Source: Nocardioides astragali
GTDB lineage: Bacteria > Actinomycetota > Actinomycetes > Propionibacteriales > Nocardioidaceae
Reading direction: 5' to 3'
DNA: 64,000 nucleotides
NCBI RefSeq assembly: GCF_024436375.1
Contig: NZ_JAFMZM010000001.1
Span: forward strand, 868,001 to 932,000
Below, in pieces: positions 24,604 to 33,411 of the stretch. The stretch's first letter is position 1, and each line of letters opens with the position of its first letter. The position numbers and the translations under genes are program-made. Below the pieces are notes generated by a model. It worked only from the letters and a program-made list of their open reading frames with translations. It did no database searches and was not told the origin of the DNA.

Positions 24604-26160
24604 ATGATGGAGCAGACGAGCGCGACCCCACGGGCTGGGCGGCGCGAATGGTTGGGCCTGGCGGTGATCGCGCTGGCCTGTGTGCTGTACGTGATGGACC
24701 TGACCGTGCTGCACCTCGCCGTGCCGGCGCTCAGCGCCGACCTGCAGCCGAGCAGCACCCAGCTGCTGTGGATCATCGACGTGTACGGCTTCATGGTCGC
24801 CGGGTCGCTGATCACCATGGGCAGCCTCGGCGACCGGATCGGACGCCGCCGGCTGCTGCTGATCGGGGCCGCGGCGTTCGGGGTCACCTCACTGCTGGCC
24901 GCCTTCTCGACCTCGGCGGAGATGCTGGTCGTCGCCAGGGCGCTGCTCGGCGTGTCCGGCGCGACTCTGGCGCCGTCGACGCTCTCGCTGATCCGGAGCA
25001 TGTTCCACGACCCGCGGCAACGGAGCACCGCGATCGGGATCTGGATCACCAGCTTCTCAGCCGGCGCGGCGATCGGGCCGGTCCTCGGGGGTCTGGTCCT
25101 TGAGTTCTTCTGGTGGGGCGCCGTGTTCCTGCTCAACGTGCCCGTCATGGTCGCCCTGCTCGTGCTCGGGCCGCGGCTGCTGCCCGAGTACCGCGACCCC
25201 CATGCCGGCCGTCCCGACCTGCCCAGTGCCGCCCTGTCGCTGGCCGCGATGCTCGCGCTCGTCTACGGGCTCAAGCGGGTCGCCCAGGACGGGGTGACGA
25301 CGACCGCCCTCGTCGCCGCACTCGTCGGCCTGGGCCTGGGGGTCGTGTTCGTACGACGCCAGCACCGGCTGGCCGACCCGCTCATCGACCTGTCGCTGTT
25401 CCGCATCCCGGGGTTCAGCGCCGCGCTGGCGACGTACGGCATCGGGATCTTCGTCGTCTTCGGCGGATTCCTGTTCATCCCGCAATACCTGCAACTGGTG
25501 CTCGGCATGCCCCCGCTCGAGGCCGGACTGTGGACGCTGCCGTGGGCGTTGTCGTTCATCGTGGGCTCCAACGCCACGCCGATCCTGGCCCGCCGGATCG
25601 ACCCGGCCTGGCTGATAGGCGGCGGACTGGTGCTGGCCACCTTCGGGTTCGCTGTGCTCCTCGGGATCGAGGCCGGCTCCGGGCTCCCCCTCATCGTCCT
25701 GGGCTCGATCGCCTTCTCCCTCGGCATGTCACCGGCCTTCACCCTCACCAACGACCTGATCATGGGGTCCGCTCCTCCGGAGCGTGCGGGTGCCGCGGCC
25801 GGCGTCTCCGAGACCGCGGCCGAGCTGGGTGGCGCCCTCGGCATCGCGATGCTCGGCAGCATCGGGGTTGCGGCCTACCGGCGCGGCGTCGACGACGCCC
25901 TCCCCAGCACGCTGTCCGTCGACCAGGCCGACGCAGCGCAGGGAACGCTCGGCGGGGCTCTCGAGGTCGGGGCCCAGCTGCCCACGACGGCCGGGGAGTC
26001 GCTGGTGACAGCCGCCGAGGCAGCATTCACCACAGGCCTGCACCTCGGTGCGCTCATTGCCGCGGCCTCGTCTCTGGCCCTGGCCGGCTTCGTCCTCGCC
26101 CGCGGGCGCGTCGGCGTCCTGACCGAGGAGCCCGAACCGGTCGACGAGGCCGTCACCTGA
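24604..26160 (+). CDS. MFS multidrug exporter (DHA2, SmvA/QacA-like)
   Basis: The 518-residue protein is long enough for 14 helices. Helix 1 carries VMDLTVLHLAVPALSADLQPS and loop 2-3 carries GDRIGRRRLLLIG, with motif C GPVLGGLVLEFFWWGAVFLLNVP. These are typical of QacA/SmvA proteins, which expel cationic drugs or disinfectants. A large extracytoplasmic loop between late helices (about residues 425-465) also fits. It is divergent from a sigma factor across a strong dyad; no TetR gene is adjacent. Confidence 0.9.
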   Translation: MMEQTSATPRAGRREWLGLAVIALACVLYVMDLTVLHLAVPALSADLQPSSTQLLWIIDVYGFMVAGSLITMGSLGDRIGRRRLLLIGAAAFGVTSLLAAFSTSAEMLVVARALLGVSGATLAPSTLSLIRSMFHDPRQRSTAIGIWITSFSAGAAIGPVLGGLVLEFFWWGAVFLLNVPVMVALLVLGPRLLPEYRDPHAGRPDLPSAALSLAAMLALVYGLKRVAQDGVTTTALVAALVGLGLGVVFVRRQHRLADPLIDLSLFRIPGFSAALATYGIGIFVVFGGFLFIPQYLQLVLGMPPLEAGLWTLPWALSFIVGSNATPILARRIDPAWLIGGGLVLATFGFAVLLGIEAGSGLPLIVLGSIAFSLGMSPAFTLTNDLIMGSAPPERAGAAAGVSETAAELGGALGIAMLGSIGVAAYRRGVDDALPSTLSVDQADAAQGTLGGALEVGAQLPTTAGESLVTAAEAAFTTGLHLGALIAAASSLALAGFVLARGRVGVLTEEPEPVDEAVT

Positions 26161-26234
26161 GCCGACTGAGGGCCACCCATGGAGACGGCCGCCGTCGGTG
26201 TGCGGTTCGCTCCCCGGGTGCGGCTGTCCACGCC

Positions 26235-26354
26235 ATGGCAGCGGATCGACTGACGGCCGATCGACACACGCTCGATCGTTCGCCGGCCGCGGAGGCCGCG
26301 TCAGCCTTCATCGGGCTGTTTCACCAGGCCGCGAGTGTGCTCGGGCGGTGCTAG
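26235..26354 (+). CDS. Small ORF repeating the tadA N-terminus
   Basis: The frame encodes 39 residues starting MAADRLTADRHTLDRS and ending in TAG. Its first 16 codons match the start of tadA (17194) at 42 of 48 bases, including a 25-bp identical run (17218-17242 versus 26259-26283) in the same reading frame. After codon 16 the similarity stops. No good ribosome site is seen. It may be a recombination scar, or a real peptide; I cannot tell. Confidence 0.35.
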   Translation: MAADRLTADRHTLDRSPAAEAASAFIGLFHQAASVLGRC

Positions 26355-26397
26355 ATCACTGGTGCGCCGGGCTACGCCGCACCTCGTGTCGGCGACG

Positions 26398-26546
26398 AGC
26401 GGCCATGCAGTCCTAGCGTGATGGGCGTGTCCTTCTCCATGCGACCTGCTCGACCCACCGCGAGCGCTAACACCCCAGCGGCCGCGCAGTCCTAGCGTGA
26501 TGGGCGAGTCCTTCTCCTGCGAGCCGTGAGCGCTAACACCCGAGCG
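26398..26546. repeat. Tandem ~75-bp duplication upstream of the RHS gene
   Basis: Two 41-bp copies (26398-26438 and 26477-26517) share 38 bases, and each is followed by the same 14-mer GAGCGCTAACACCC (26462-26475 and 26528-26541). Each copy includes a TAGCGT hexamer that could be a -10 box. The 14-mer core resembles a LacI-family half-palindrome. It looks like a duplicated promoter or operator unit. Confidence 0.6.
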
Positions 26547-26558
26547 GTCTAGACCAGT
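26543..26558. promoter_or_regulatory. DasR-like (dre) operator before the RHS gene
   Basis: AGCGGTCTAGACCAGT matches the recalled DasR consensus ACTGGTCTAGACCAGT at 14 of 16 positions, with a perfect GGTCTAGACC core. It follows the second tandem repeat and lies about 100 bp before the RHS start. It suggests control by an amino-sugar-responsive GntR/HutC regulator, which is an inference. Confidence 0.5.
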
Positions 26559-26659
26559 GGTGGCATCCCGTGTGCTCCTCTTGCGCGCCGATGTCGTCGG
26601 AGAGGAAGGTCCCATGCACCGGTTGGCTATTCGGGGCTGACCATCTCGGGGGAGTCGCT

Positions 26660-29600
26660 GTGGCAGCGCTGTCTTTTCGTCGTCTTGTCCGTCCCATCTG
26701 CTTGGCCTTGACCGCGGCAACGCTGGCGTTGGTCCCCGCATCGGCTCAGGCGGTCCCGGCCGCACGGGCCGTCGCCCCGATCGCATCTCCAGGGCTTGGT
26801 GCCGCTGACATTCGGGCCATGCTGTCGCCCTTTGCGACGGCGTTGGGTCAGGGGCGGTGGCTCGCCGGGTCGTCGGTGACCTCCATGGCCAACCTGTTGC
26901 CCGGTCAGGAGCTGATCGTCGCGCCTGAGCTGCCGGTGCGCTTCGTGCCGGGCACGATCGAGTCGACACCGGTCACCGTGACGAACACGACCGCCCAGCC
27001 GCTGCCGGCGACCCTGAAGCTCTCGTACTGGTGGGCGGAGGTCGGGTCCCAGACGCCGATCAACGGACACAATGCCGCTGAGGTCCCGCTGGGGGTCGAG
27101 CTGGCTCCTGGAGCATCCGTCGAGCTGGACCTCGGGGTCAGGACGCCGATCCAGTCGGACGAGGGTGCCAAGCGCCTGGACTACGACCTCTACGTGGATC
27201 TCAAGGACGGGAGTGCCTGGTGGTCGGCCACTCACTCCTACGGCGCGTCGACCGACCGTCCCTCGCAGCTGTGCGGACTGGTCGCCGGCCGCGGCCTGAT
27301 GTGTCCTGACCGACTGGTCGAGGACGCGACGTCCAACCAGCTGGGGCTCGAGAAGTTCCTCTCCTACTCCGGCGAGGACACGGGTGCAGGCACGTCCCTT
27401 GCCTCAAACCTCTCCTCGGGCAATGCGGTGTGGTCTTATGCCCCGATCCAGGTCCCGTCCATCGGCCCGTCCACGTTCGTGCGGCTGACGTACAACAGCA
27501 TGGATGTCAGCGACCCGGGCACGGGCTACGGCTGGTCGGTGCAGGCGTCGACGCCGACGCGACTCGGCAGTGTGCTGTCGGTGCCCAAGGGCAATGCGGT
27601 CGCGAAGACGATGACGTTCGTCGATGGTGACGGCACCACGCACGAGTACAAGGACGGCACGCGCACAGGCTCCATCACGACCTACCGTCGGCCGGCCGGC
27701 GTGCACCTCGACCTGATTCGGGACGAGTCGCAGCCCGTCGAGAAGCAGTGGGTCTTCACCCGCCCCGACGGTCTCCGGTTCTACTACAGCCAGAGCACGG
27801 GACTGCCCACCATCGCGGTTGACACTCACGGCAACATGATGAGATTCACGCACGACCAGTACGGGCAGCTGTCCTCCCTCGCCGATAGCAGGAATCGTAC
27901 GACTCTGGTCTTGAACTGGGTCCAGAAGCGGTTGGTGGGCCTGCGCGACCTGTCTGGTCGGGGGATCCAGCTGGGCTACAACGGCACTGGTCAGGTGATC
28001 TCCATCCGAGACGGCGGCAACTTCGACCTCTCCGCCGGCACCTTCTCCGGGCCGGTCAAGACGTTCGGCTTCAGCTACACCACCGAACCGGTGAACAAGA
28101 ACGCCAAGCTGCTCTCGGTCACCGACCCGCGCGGCAGCACGACCGACGTCGCCTATTTCGACGCCACCGAGGAACCGAAGCGCCACTGGTGGGTCAAGCA
28201 GATCGAGGACCGTCGCGACCACACCACAGGGTTCATCTACAGCGACCCTGACGGCAATCTGGGTGAGGACGTCGAGGTGATGGTCTTCGACGACAACGGC
28301 TCCGCCACGTCAGCCACGACCTACCTCGTGGACGGCTTCGGTCGAACCGAGAGGATCCGGGACGCCAACGCCTTCCACGGCTCCCCGAACGAGGTCACCA
28401 GCCTGCTCTGGGACGGCGACCACAACGTCATCAAGATGACCGACCCCTTGGGTGCAGTGTCGGAGTGGGAGTTCGACGACGCCACTGGATACCCCACGCT
28501 GCAGCGCGATCCGGAGGCGTTCGCCTCCGGCACGCCCGGCACGCAGATGTCCTATCACCAGCTCATCGGAGTGCCAGGTCGTCCTACTGTGCTCGCGTCC
28601 ATCACCGAACCCCCAGGTCAGGACGCGCCCCAAGGGCGAAAGACGACATTCACCCACGATTCCTACACAGGTGACCTCCGGTCAGTCCGAGACCCGCTCG
28701 GGCACGTCACGACTTACACCTACCACGGGGACGGCACGCTGCACACGGAGACCGACGCTCGCGGGTTGGGTCACACCACGACCTACACCAGCTACCACAC
28801 CACGGGCTCGCCCATGTCGATCACCGACCCGTTGGGCAACGAAACCGCCTTCAGCTACGACGCGCGCGGGAACGTCACGAGCCTGACGGACGCGGCGGGT
28901 GAGAACAGCACGGCCACCTACGACGTTTTCGGCCGCGTCGAGACGCAGACCACGCCGCACGAGACGGGCAGCACCCGCACGACCACGACGGACTACGACC
29001 TCAACGACAACGTCACCTCTGTCACCGACCCCACCGGAGCGGTCACCAGCACGACGTACACGCCGATGGACCTCCCGGCCACCGACACGCTGCCGGCCAA
29101 CAGCGAGCCCGCGAGCCCACGGGTCGTCACCTACACCTACGACATGCTCGACCGGGTGGAGCAGATGACGTCACCGGCCGGCCGGCTCACCATGTACGGC
29201 TACGACAAGGTCGGTCAGCTCACCAGCGTGCACAGGGTGTACACCGATCTCGACGGCCAGGTGAAGACGCTCCTCACGGAATACACCTACGACCTGGTCG
29301 GCAACGTGACCAAGGTCGAGAACCCGTCCAAGACGCAGACCGCGGACCTTGGCGACTTCACGACGAAGTACGTCTACGACCTCAATCACCGGGTGCGTCA
29401 GACGATCGACGCCGCCGGCAACGTGAGCAAGACCGACTACGACACCGACGGCACCGTGTCCCAGACCGTCGACCCGACCGGAGTCGTGACGACCTACGAC
29501 TACGACCTCGACGGCCGGACGAAGGCCGTGACCGTGCCGCACGGGGGCCAGCCGCGCACCACGACGTACGCATATGACGCCGTCGACAACCAGACCCGGG

Positions 29601-32600
29601 TGACGACTCCAAGCGGTCGCTTCTCCGTGACCGTGTACGACATGCTCAGCCGCCCGATCGAGACCCGGAGCCCGTTCGACAGCGCGGGCGGTCGTTACGG
29701 ACAGCCGACGCGGACCTTCGTCGAGTACGACGCCGTGGGTCGCGTGAAGAGGCAGTCCGACCCCACGTGGGCAACAACCGGTCAGGACTGGACGACCTAC
29801 ACCTACCACCCCTCCGGCGACATCCAATCAAGCACCGACCCGTGGAACCTCGTCACGACCTACGCCTACAACAAGAACGGCCAGCAGACCCAGCGCGTGG
29901 CACGGAGCACCGACAACAAGGCGAACCGCACCATGACGTGGGCCTACTTCCCGGACGGCTCGTTGAAGTCCCGGGGCGACGGTGCCTCCGCTCCCGCCGA
30001 GCAGGTCGTGGTCGACAACCCCGTCGGCACGATCGGCGCCGGGACGTGGAACACCTCGGCGGACGCGCGTCCGGGCAAGGTCGGGACTGACTACAGAGTC
30101 GAGAACTACACGCCGCCGTCATCCCCGAAGTGCATCGGGACGAGCTGCACCTGGGGCCCCGGACCGGGGACCTTCTCGTGGCCTCTCTCAGTGCCGACGA
30201 GCGGCTCCTACAACGTGGCGGTCACCTGTCCGCGTGACGCGTCGACCGGTGACGCGGCTACCTACAGCCTCAGCGGCAGCGGCGCCTCGGGGTCCAGCAC
30301 CATCGGTCAGGGCCAGTGTGCGAGTGGCTACGCCAACGTGATGACGGCGCAACTGCACACCGGCAACGCGTACACGCTGAGCGTGCGCGGCCTGAGCATG
30401 ACGAGCCAGTCCACCAACCCGCCGACTCGCACCCGTGAGACCACCCGCGCATCGGGTGACGGGTCCAAGTCGGCCGGCACGACCTCCATCGTCCCGACGG
30501 ATGCGCCCAACCCGGTGACGACCGTGGCGGACGCCGTGCGCCTGACGCTGCCCTCGACCACCGCCGGTCGCTCCTACGCCTACGCCTATGACAAGGACGG
30601 CGTCGCCATCCTGACCACCAGCCAGGCGCAGGGGGAGACGGAAAAGAAGTGGGTCTCGACCCCCGACGGCCTCGGCCGGATCTCCACGGTAGAGGAGTTC
30701 CACGGGGTCGAGGCGCTCGCCCGACGGAAGACCGATTACCGCTACGACACCGCAGGACGGCTCCGCACGGTGATCGCGGACGGCAAGGGAACTGTCGACA
30801 ACCAGGCGACGAGCCGCTTCACGCGCTACAGCTACGACACCCGTGAGCTCGTCCGGCTGGTCGAGTCCGGAAAGGGCTCCGCCGACCCGGACCTCAAGTC
30901 CACGACATACACCTACAACGCACGCGGGCAGCGGGCAACCGTCACCAAGGGCAACGGCAACGTCGTCACGCGCACCTATTTCGAGAGCGGTCAGACCAAG
31001 AAGACCGAGGAGATGGACGGCACGCGCCTCGTCGCGCGCCACGAGCTGACCTACAACCTCGAGGGCGACCGGAAGACCGACACCTCGACGGTCTCCAACG
31101 GCGAGTCGGGCGGCGCTGACCTCAACCAGGTCGCGACGTACACCTACACGCCGGCGCGCCAGCTGGAATCGGTCACCAAGACCGGAACCGACGCCGGCAA
31201 GAACGAGGCTTACCAGTACGACGCTGCCGGCAACACGACGTGCCAGACCATCGGCGGGACCACCACCGTCCGGAAGTACGTCCGCAATCGGCTCGACAAG
31301 AGCTGGCCGGAGGTCGCTACCTGCGACGTGACGACCGCTCCGGCAGGTGCCCTCACGCACACCTACGACTCATGGGGACGCGCCGAGCTCATCAAGAGCG
31401 GCAGCGTGGTCGCCAAGGCGTACGGCTACGACGGGTTCGACCGTCTGATCAGCGACAAGTCCTTCCCGGGCAGCGGATCCGAGGTCACGGCCTCGACGAC
31501 GTACGACGCTTTCGACCGCACGATGTCGCGGGCGACCAAGGTCCAGTCGCAGGACCCGAAGACGACCCGCTTCGTCTACCTCGGTCTGTCCGACCTGGTC
31601 GCCAACGAGGAGCAGAAGAACAGCTCCGGCGCATGGGCCATCACCAAGGCGTACAGCTACGGCCCCGGTGGGGAGCACCTCTCCATGGTCGACACACCGC
31701 TCAACGGCACCGGCTCGGCCCAGACCTTCTACTACGGCACGAACCCTCACGGAGACGTCGAGACGCTCACCGACAAGGACGGCGCCACCAAGGCGACCTA
31801 CCGCTACGAGGCCTTCGGCCAGCTCGACCCGAGCGGGACCACCGGCCTGGACAAGGTCATGAACGACCCGGTCCAGGACGCCGACCTGATGAACCCCTAC
31901 CGCTTCAACAGCATGCGAGTCGACGGTGCGACCGGGCAGTACGACATGGGGTTCCGCAACTACGACCCGGGTCTCAACAGGTTCCTCACGCGCGACTCCT
32001 ACAACGGCGCGCTTGATGACCTCGCCCTGGGTCTGGACCCGTGGACGGTCAACCGCTACGCCTTCGCGGGCGGAAACCCGGTCACGTTCAGTGAGCTCGA
32101 CGGCCACCGCCCGATCGAGGAGAACGGCGACGAGGTGCAGAACCCGGGGCCGTACTTCCAGGTCAGCGCGCCTAGCTCGGCAACGAGTGGGGGCGGTGGC
32201 TCAGGATCGTTTGATACCGGAAGCACCGACAAGGGCGGAAGTTCGTTCACGCTGGACAAGAAGTCGATGGCCCAAGACGCCGCAATTGGGGCACTGCAGC
32301 AGGCGGCGAACGCATTGGGTGCTTTCAACTTGGGCACGGCAGCGGCCATCATGAGCAGCCAACACTATTGGGTGCCGACACACCGCGCAGGACCAGACCT
32401 GAAGGGCAGCAGAGCCGCAGCGTACGCCCGCTCGAACACGTGGCTGAGAGGCGCAGGGAAAGGCTTGGCAGGCGTTGGCATAGGGCTCACCTTCTACGGC
32501 GAGTGGACTCGCGACACCGACACAGAAATCTCGAACGAGGAGCGCCTGGCAGACGGGGCCATCATCTCCACCGCCGGGGCAGCTGGGGCCCTCGGGACCG

Positions 32601-32815
32601 GAGCAGTGATCGCGGGTTCAGCAGCTTGCGTGGGCACTCTTGTATGCGCGGCCGCTGTTGTTGTGGGTGGCGTCATGGTCAGTGCCGTCACAGGGGCGGT
32701 GCTGCATCAGAACGATGGCTGGATGACGGAGGAGGACGGGTCAGCCACCCTTCCGGACCCCGACGACATGGAAGAATCATTGATCCGGTGGGCGATACCC
32801 GGCTTGCCGTCCTGA
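26660..32815 (+). CDS. Secreted RHS-repeat protein with variable C-terminal toxin tip
   Basis: The start is GTG 26660, 5 bases behind GGGGGAG; earlier in-frame starts (26570) lack a site. The 2051-residue protein begins with a signal peptide (FRRLVRPICLALTAATLALVPASAQA). An N-terminal domain (about 40-220) and an RHS/YD shell follow (repeats like YTYDALGNVT, about 330-1150 and 1330-1720). A roughly 190-residue insert near 1120-1310 has GTWNTS, four Cys and SGSYNVAVTCP, resembling a golvesin/xanthan-lyase-type binding domain. The conserved RHS core (NPYRFNSMRVDG to FAGGNPVTFSELDGH) ends near residue 1815. The last 237 residues differ in composition and contain long Gly/Ala hydrophobic stretches (about 1932-1949 and 1965-2015), suggesting a membrane-acting toxin. 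A membrane protein follows 15 bp later. Confidence 0.85.
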   Translation: MAALSFRRLVRPICLALTAATLALVPASAQAVPAARAVAPIASPGLGAADIRAMLSPFATALGQGRWLAGSSVTSMANLLPGQELIVAPELPVRFVPGTIESTPVTVTNTTAQPLPATLKLSYWWAEVGSQTPINGHNAAEVPLGVELAPGASVELDLGVRTPIQSDEGAKRLDYDLYVDLKDGSAWWSATHSYGASTDRPSQLCGLVAGRGLMCPDRLVEDATSNQLGLEKFLSYSGEDTGAGTSLASNLSSGNAVWSYAPIQVPSIGPSTFVRLTYNSMDVSDPGTGYGWSVQASTPTRLGSVLSVPKGNAVAKTMTFVDGDGTTHEYKDGTRTGSITTYRRPAGVHLDLIRDESQPVEKQWVFTRPDGLRFYYSQSTGLPTIAVDTHGNMMRFTHDQYGQLSSLADSRNRTTLVLNWVQKRLVGLRDLSGRGIQLGYNGTGQVISIRDGGNFDLSAGTFSGPVKTFGFSYTTEPVNKNAKLLSVTDPRGSTTDVAYFDATEEPKRHWWVKQIEDRRDHTTGFIYSDPDGNLGEDVEVMVFDDNGSATSATTYLVDGFGRTERIRDANAFHGSPNEVTSLLWDGDHNVIKMTDPLGAVSEWEFDDATGYPTLQRDPEAFASGTPGTQMSYHQLIGVPGRPTVLASITEPPGQDAPQGRKTTFTHDSYTGDLRSVRDPLGHVTTYTYHGDGTLHTETDARGLGHTTTYTSYHTTGSPMSITDPLGNETAFSYDARGNVTSLTDAAGENSTATYDVFGRVETQTTPHETGSTRTTTTDYDLNDNVTSVTDPTGAVTSTTYTPMDLPATDTLPANSEPASPRVVTYTYDMLDRVEQMTSPAGRLTMYGYDKVGQLTSVHRVYTDLDGQVKTLLTEYTYDLVGNVTKVENPSKTQTADLGDFTTKYVYDLNHRVRQTIDAAGNVSKTDYDTDGTVSQTVDPTGVVTTYDYDLDGRTKAVTVPHGGQPRTTTYAYDAVDNQTRVTTPSGRFSVTVYDMLSRPIETRSPFDSAGGRYGQPTRTFVEYDAVGRVKRQSDPTWATTGQDWTTYTYHPSGDIQSSTDPWNLVTTYAYNKNGQQTQRVARSTDNKANRTMTWAYFPDGSLKSRGDGASAPAEQVVVDNPVGTIGAGTWNTSADARPGKVGTDYRVENYTPPSSPKCIGTSCTWGPGPGTFSWPLSVPTSGSYNVAVTCPRDASTGDAATYSLSGSGASGSSTIGQGQCASGYANVMTAQLHTGNAYTLSVRGLSMTSQSTNPPTRTRETTRASGDGSKSAGTTSIVPTDAPNPVTTVADAVRLTLPSTTAGRSYAYAYDKDGVAILTTSQAQGETEKKWVSTPDGLGRISTVEEFHGVEALARRKTDYRYDTAGRLRTVIADGKGTVDNQATSRFTRYSYDTRELVRLVESGKGSADPDLKSTTYTYNARGQRATVTKGNGNVVTRTYFESGQTKKTEEMDGTRLVARHELTYNLEGDRKTDTSTVSNGESGGADLNQVATYTYTPARQLESVTKTGTDAGKNEAYQYDAAGNTTCQTIGGTTTVRKYVRNRLDKSWPEVATCDVTTAPAGALTHTYDSWGRAELIKSGSVVAKAYGYDGFDRLISDKSFPGSGSEVTASTTYDAFDRTMSRATKVQSQDPKTTRFVYLGLSDLVANEEQKNSSGAWAITKAYSYGPGGEHLSMVDTPLNGTGSAQTFYYGTNPHGDVETLTDKDGATKATYRYEAFGQLDPSGTTGLDKVMNDPVQDADLMNPYRFNSMRVDGATGQYDMGFRNYDPGLNRFLTRDSYNGALDDLALGLDPWTVNRYAFAGGNPVTFSELDGHRPIEENGDEVQNPGPYFQVSAPSSATSGGGGSGSFDTGSTDKGGSSFTLDKKSMAQDAAIGALQQAANALGAFNLGTAAAIMSSQHYWVPTHRAGPDLKGSRAAAYARSNTWLRGAGKGLAGVGIGLTFYGEWTRDTDTEISNEERLADGAIISTAGAAGALGTGAVIAGSAACVGTLVCAAAVVVGGVMVSAVTGAVLHQNDGWMTEEDGSATLPDPDDMEESLIRWAIPGLPS

Positions 32816-32830
32816 GCGTTAGGTACGGAG

Positions 32831-33313
32831 ATGTCACGCAACCCGGCCGAACACACAGACCAGCCCCACGTGTCCAGCTACGGGGCATCGAGCAGAGGGG
32901 ACCTCATGAGAAGCGACGGGGCGGTCGACAGTTCGACCACCGGGGATCTCGATCCTCGCCGACTCCTGGCGATGGCAGTCATCTTCGTGTGCTTCTACCT
33001 CGCGATGCCTCTCATGGTCCGCGAGGCGAAGGTCCAGCCCTGGCTGTTGGTATCGGCACTCGTAGCCAGCACTGTCGCTGGCGTAGCTGTGGCAACGTTT
33101 CAATCGAAGCGAGTGGGCGCGGACCGGGGACGGTCGACGCGTTCTCCCGCCGCAACTGCCGCACGCATCGGGATGATGGGACTGATAGGCATCAGCCTGA
33201 TTCTTGCGCAATCGCTGTCGATGGTCGCAGTCGGGTGGCTCGTGATCGGTGGTGCCGCACTCACGACTGGCGCAGCGGCACATGCGTGGATGAAGAAGCG
33301 CCGGAACGGGTAG
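32831..33313 (+). CDS. Membrane protein, candidate immunity partner of the RHS toxin
   Basis: The frame gives 160 residues from ATG 32831; ATG 32906 has a better ribosome site (AGAGGGG) and would give 135. Four hydrophobic helices are visible (LLAMAVIFVCFYLAMPLMV, LLVSALVASTVAGVAVATF, GMMGLIGISLILAQSL, VGWLVIGGAALTTGAAA). No known domain is recognised. It follows the RHS tip by 15 bp and shares its less GC-rich composition. Immunity proteins for membrane-targeting toxins are usually integral membrane proteins encoded directly after the toxin, so that role is a good hypothesis. Confidence 0.65.
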   Translation: MSRNPAEHTDQPHVSSYGASSRGDLMRSDGAVDSSTTGDLDPRRLLAMAVIFVCFYLAMPLMVREAKVQPWLLVSALVASTVAGVAVATFQSKRVGADRGRSTRSPAATAARIGMMGLIGISLILAQSLSMVAVGWLVIGGAALTTGAAAHAWMKKRRNG

Positions 33314-33411
33314 CGCGGGTCCTGGGGGGTCCGCGTGACCGACTCACCGCCCACCACCTGACGGGGTGGACGAATAGAGGCCCGCCCGCGTCCGCGGGTA
33401 GCGTCACGGGG

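Noticed and set aside
26235..26354. Second complete tadA gene
   Set aside because: Similarity ends after 16 codons and the frame stops at codon 40.
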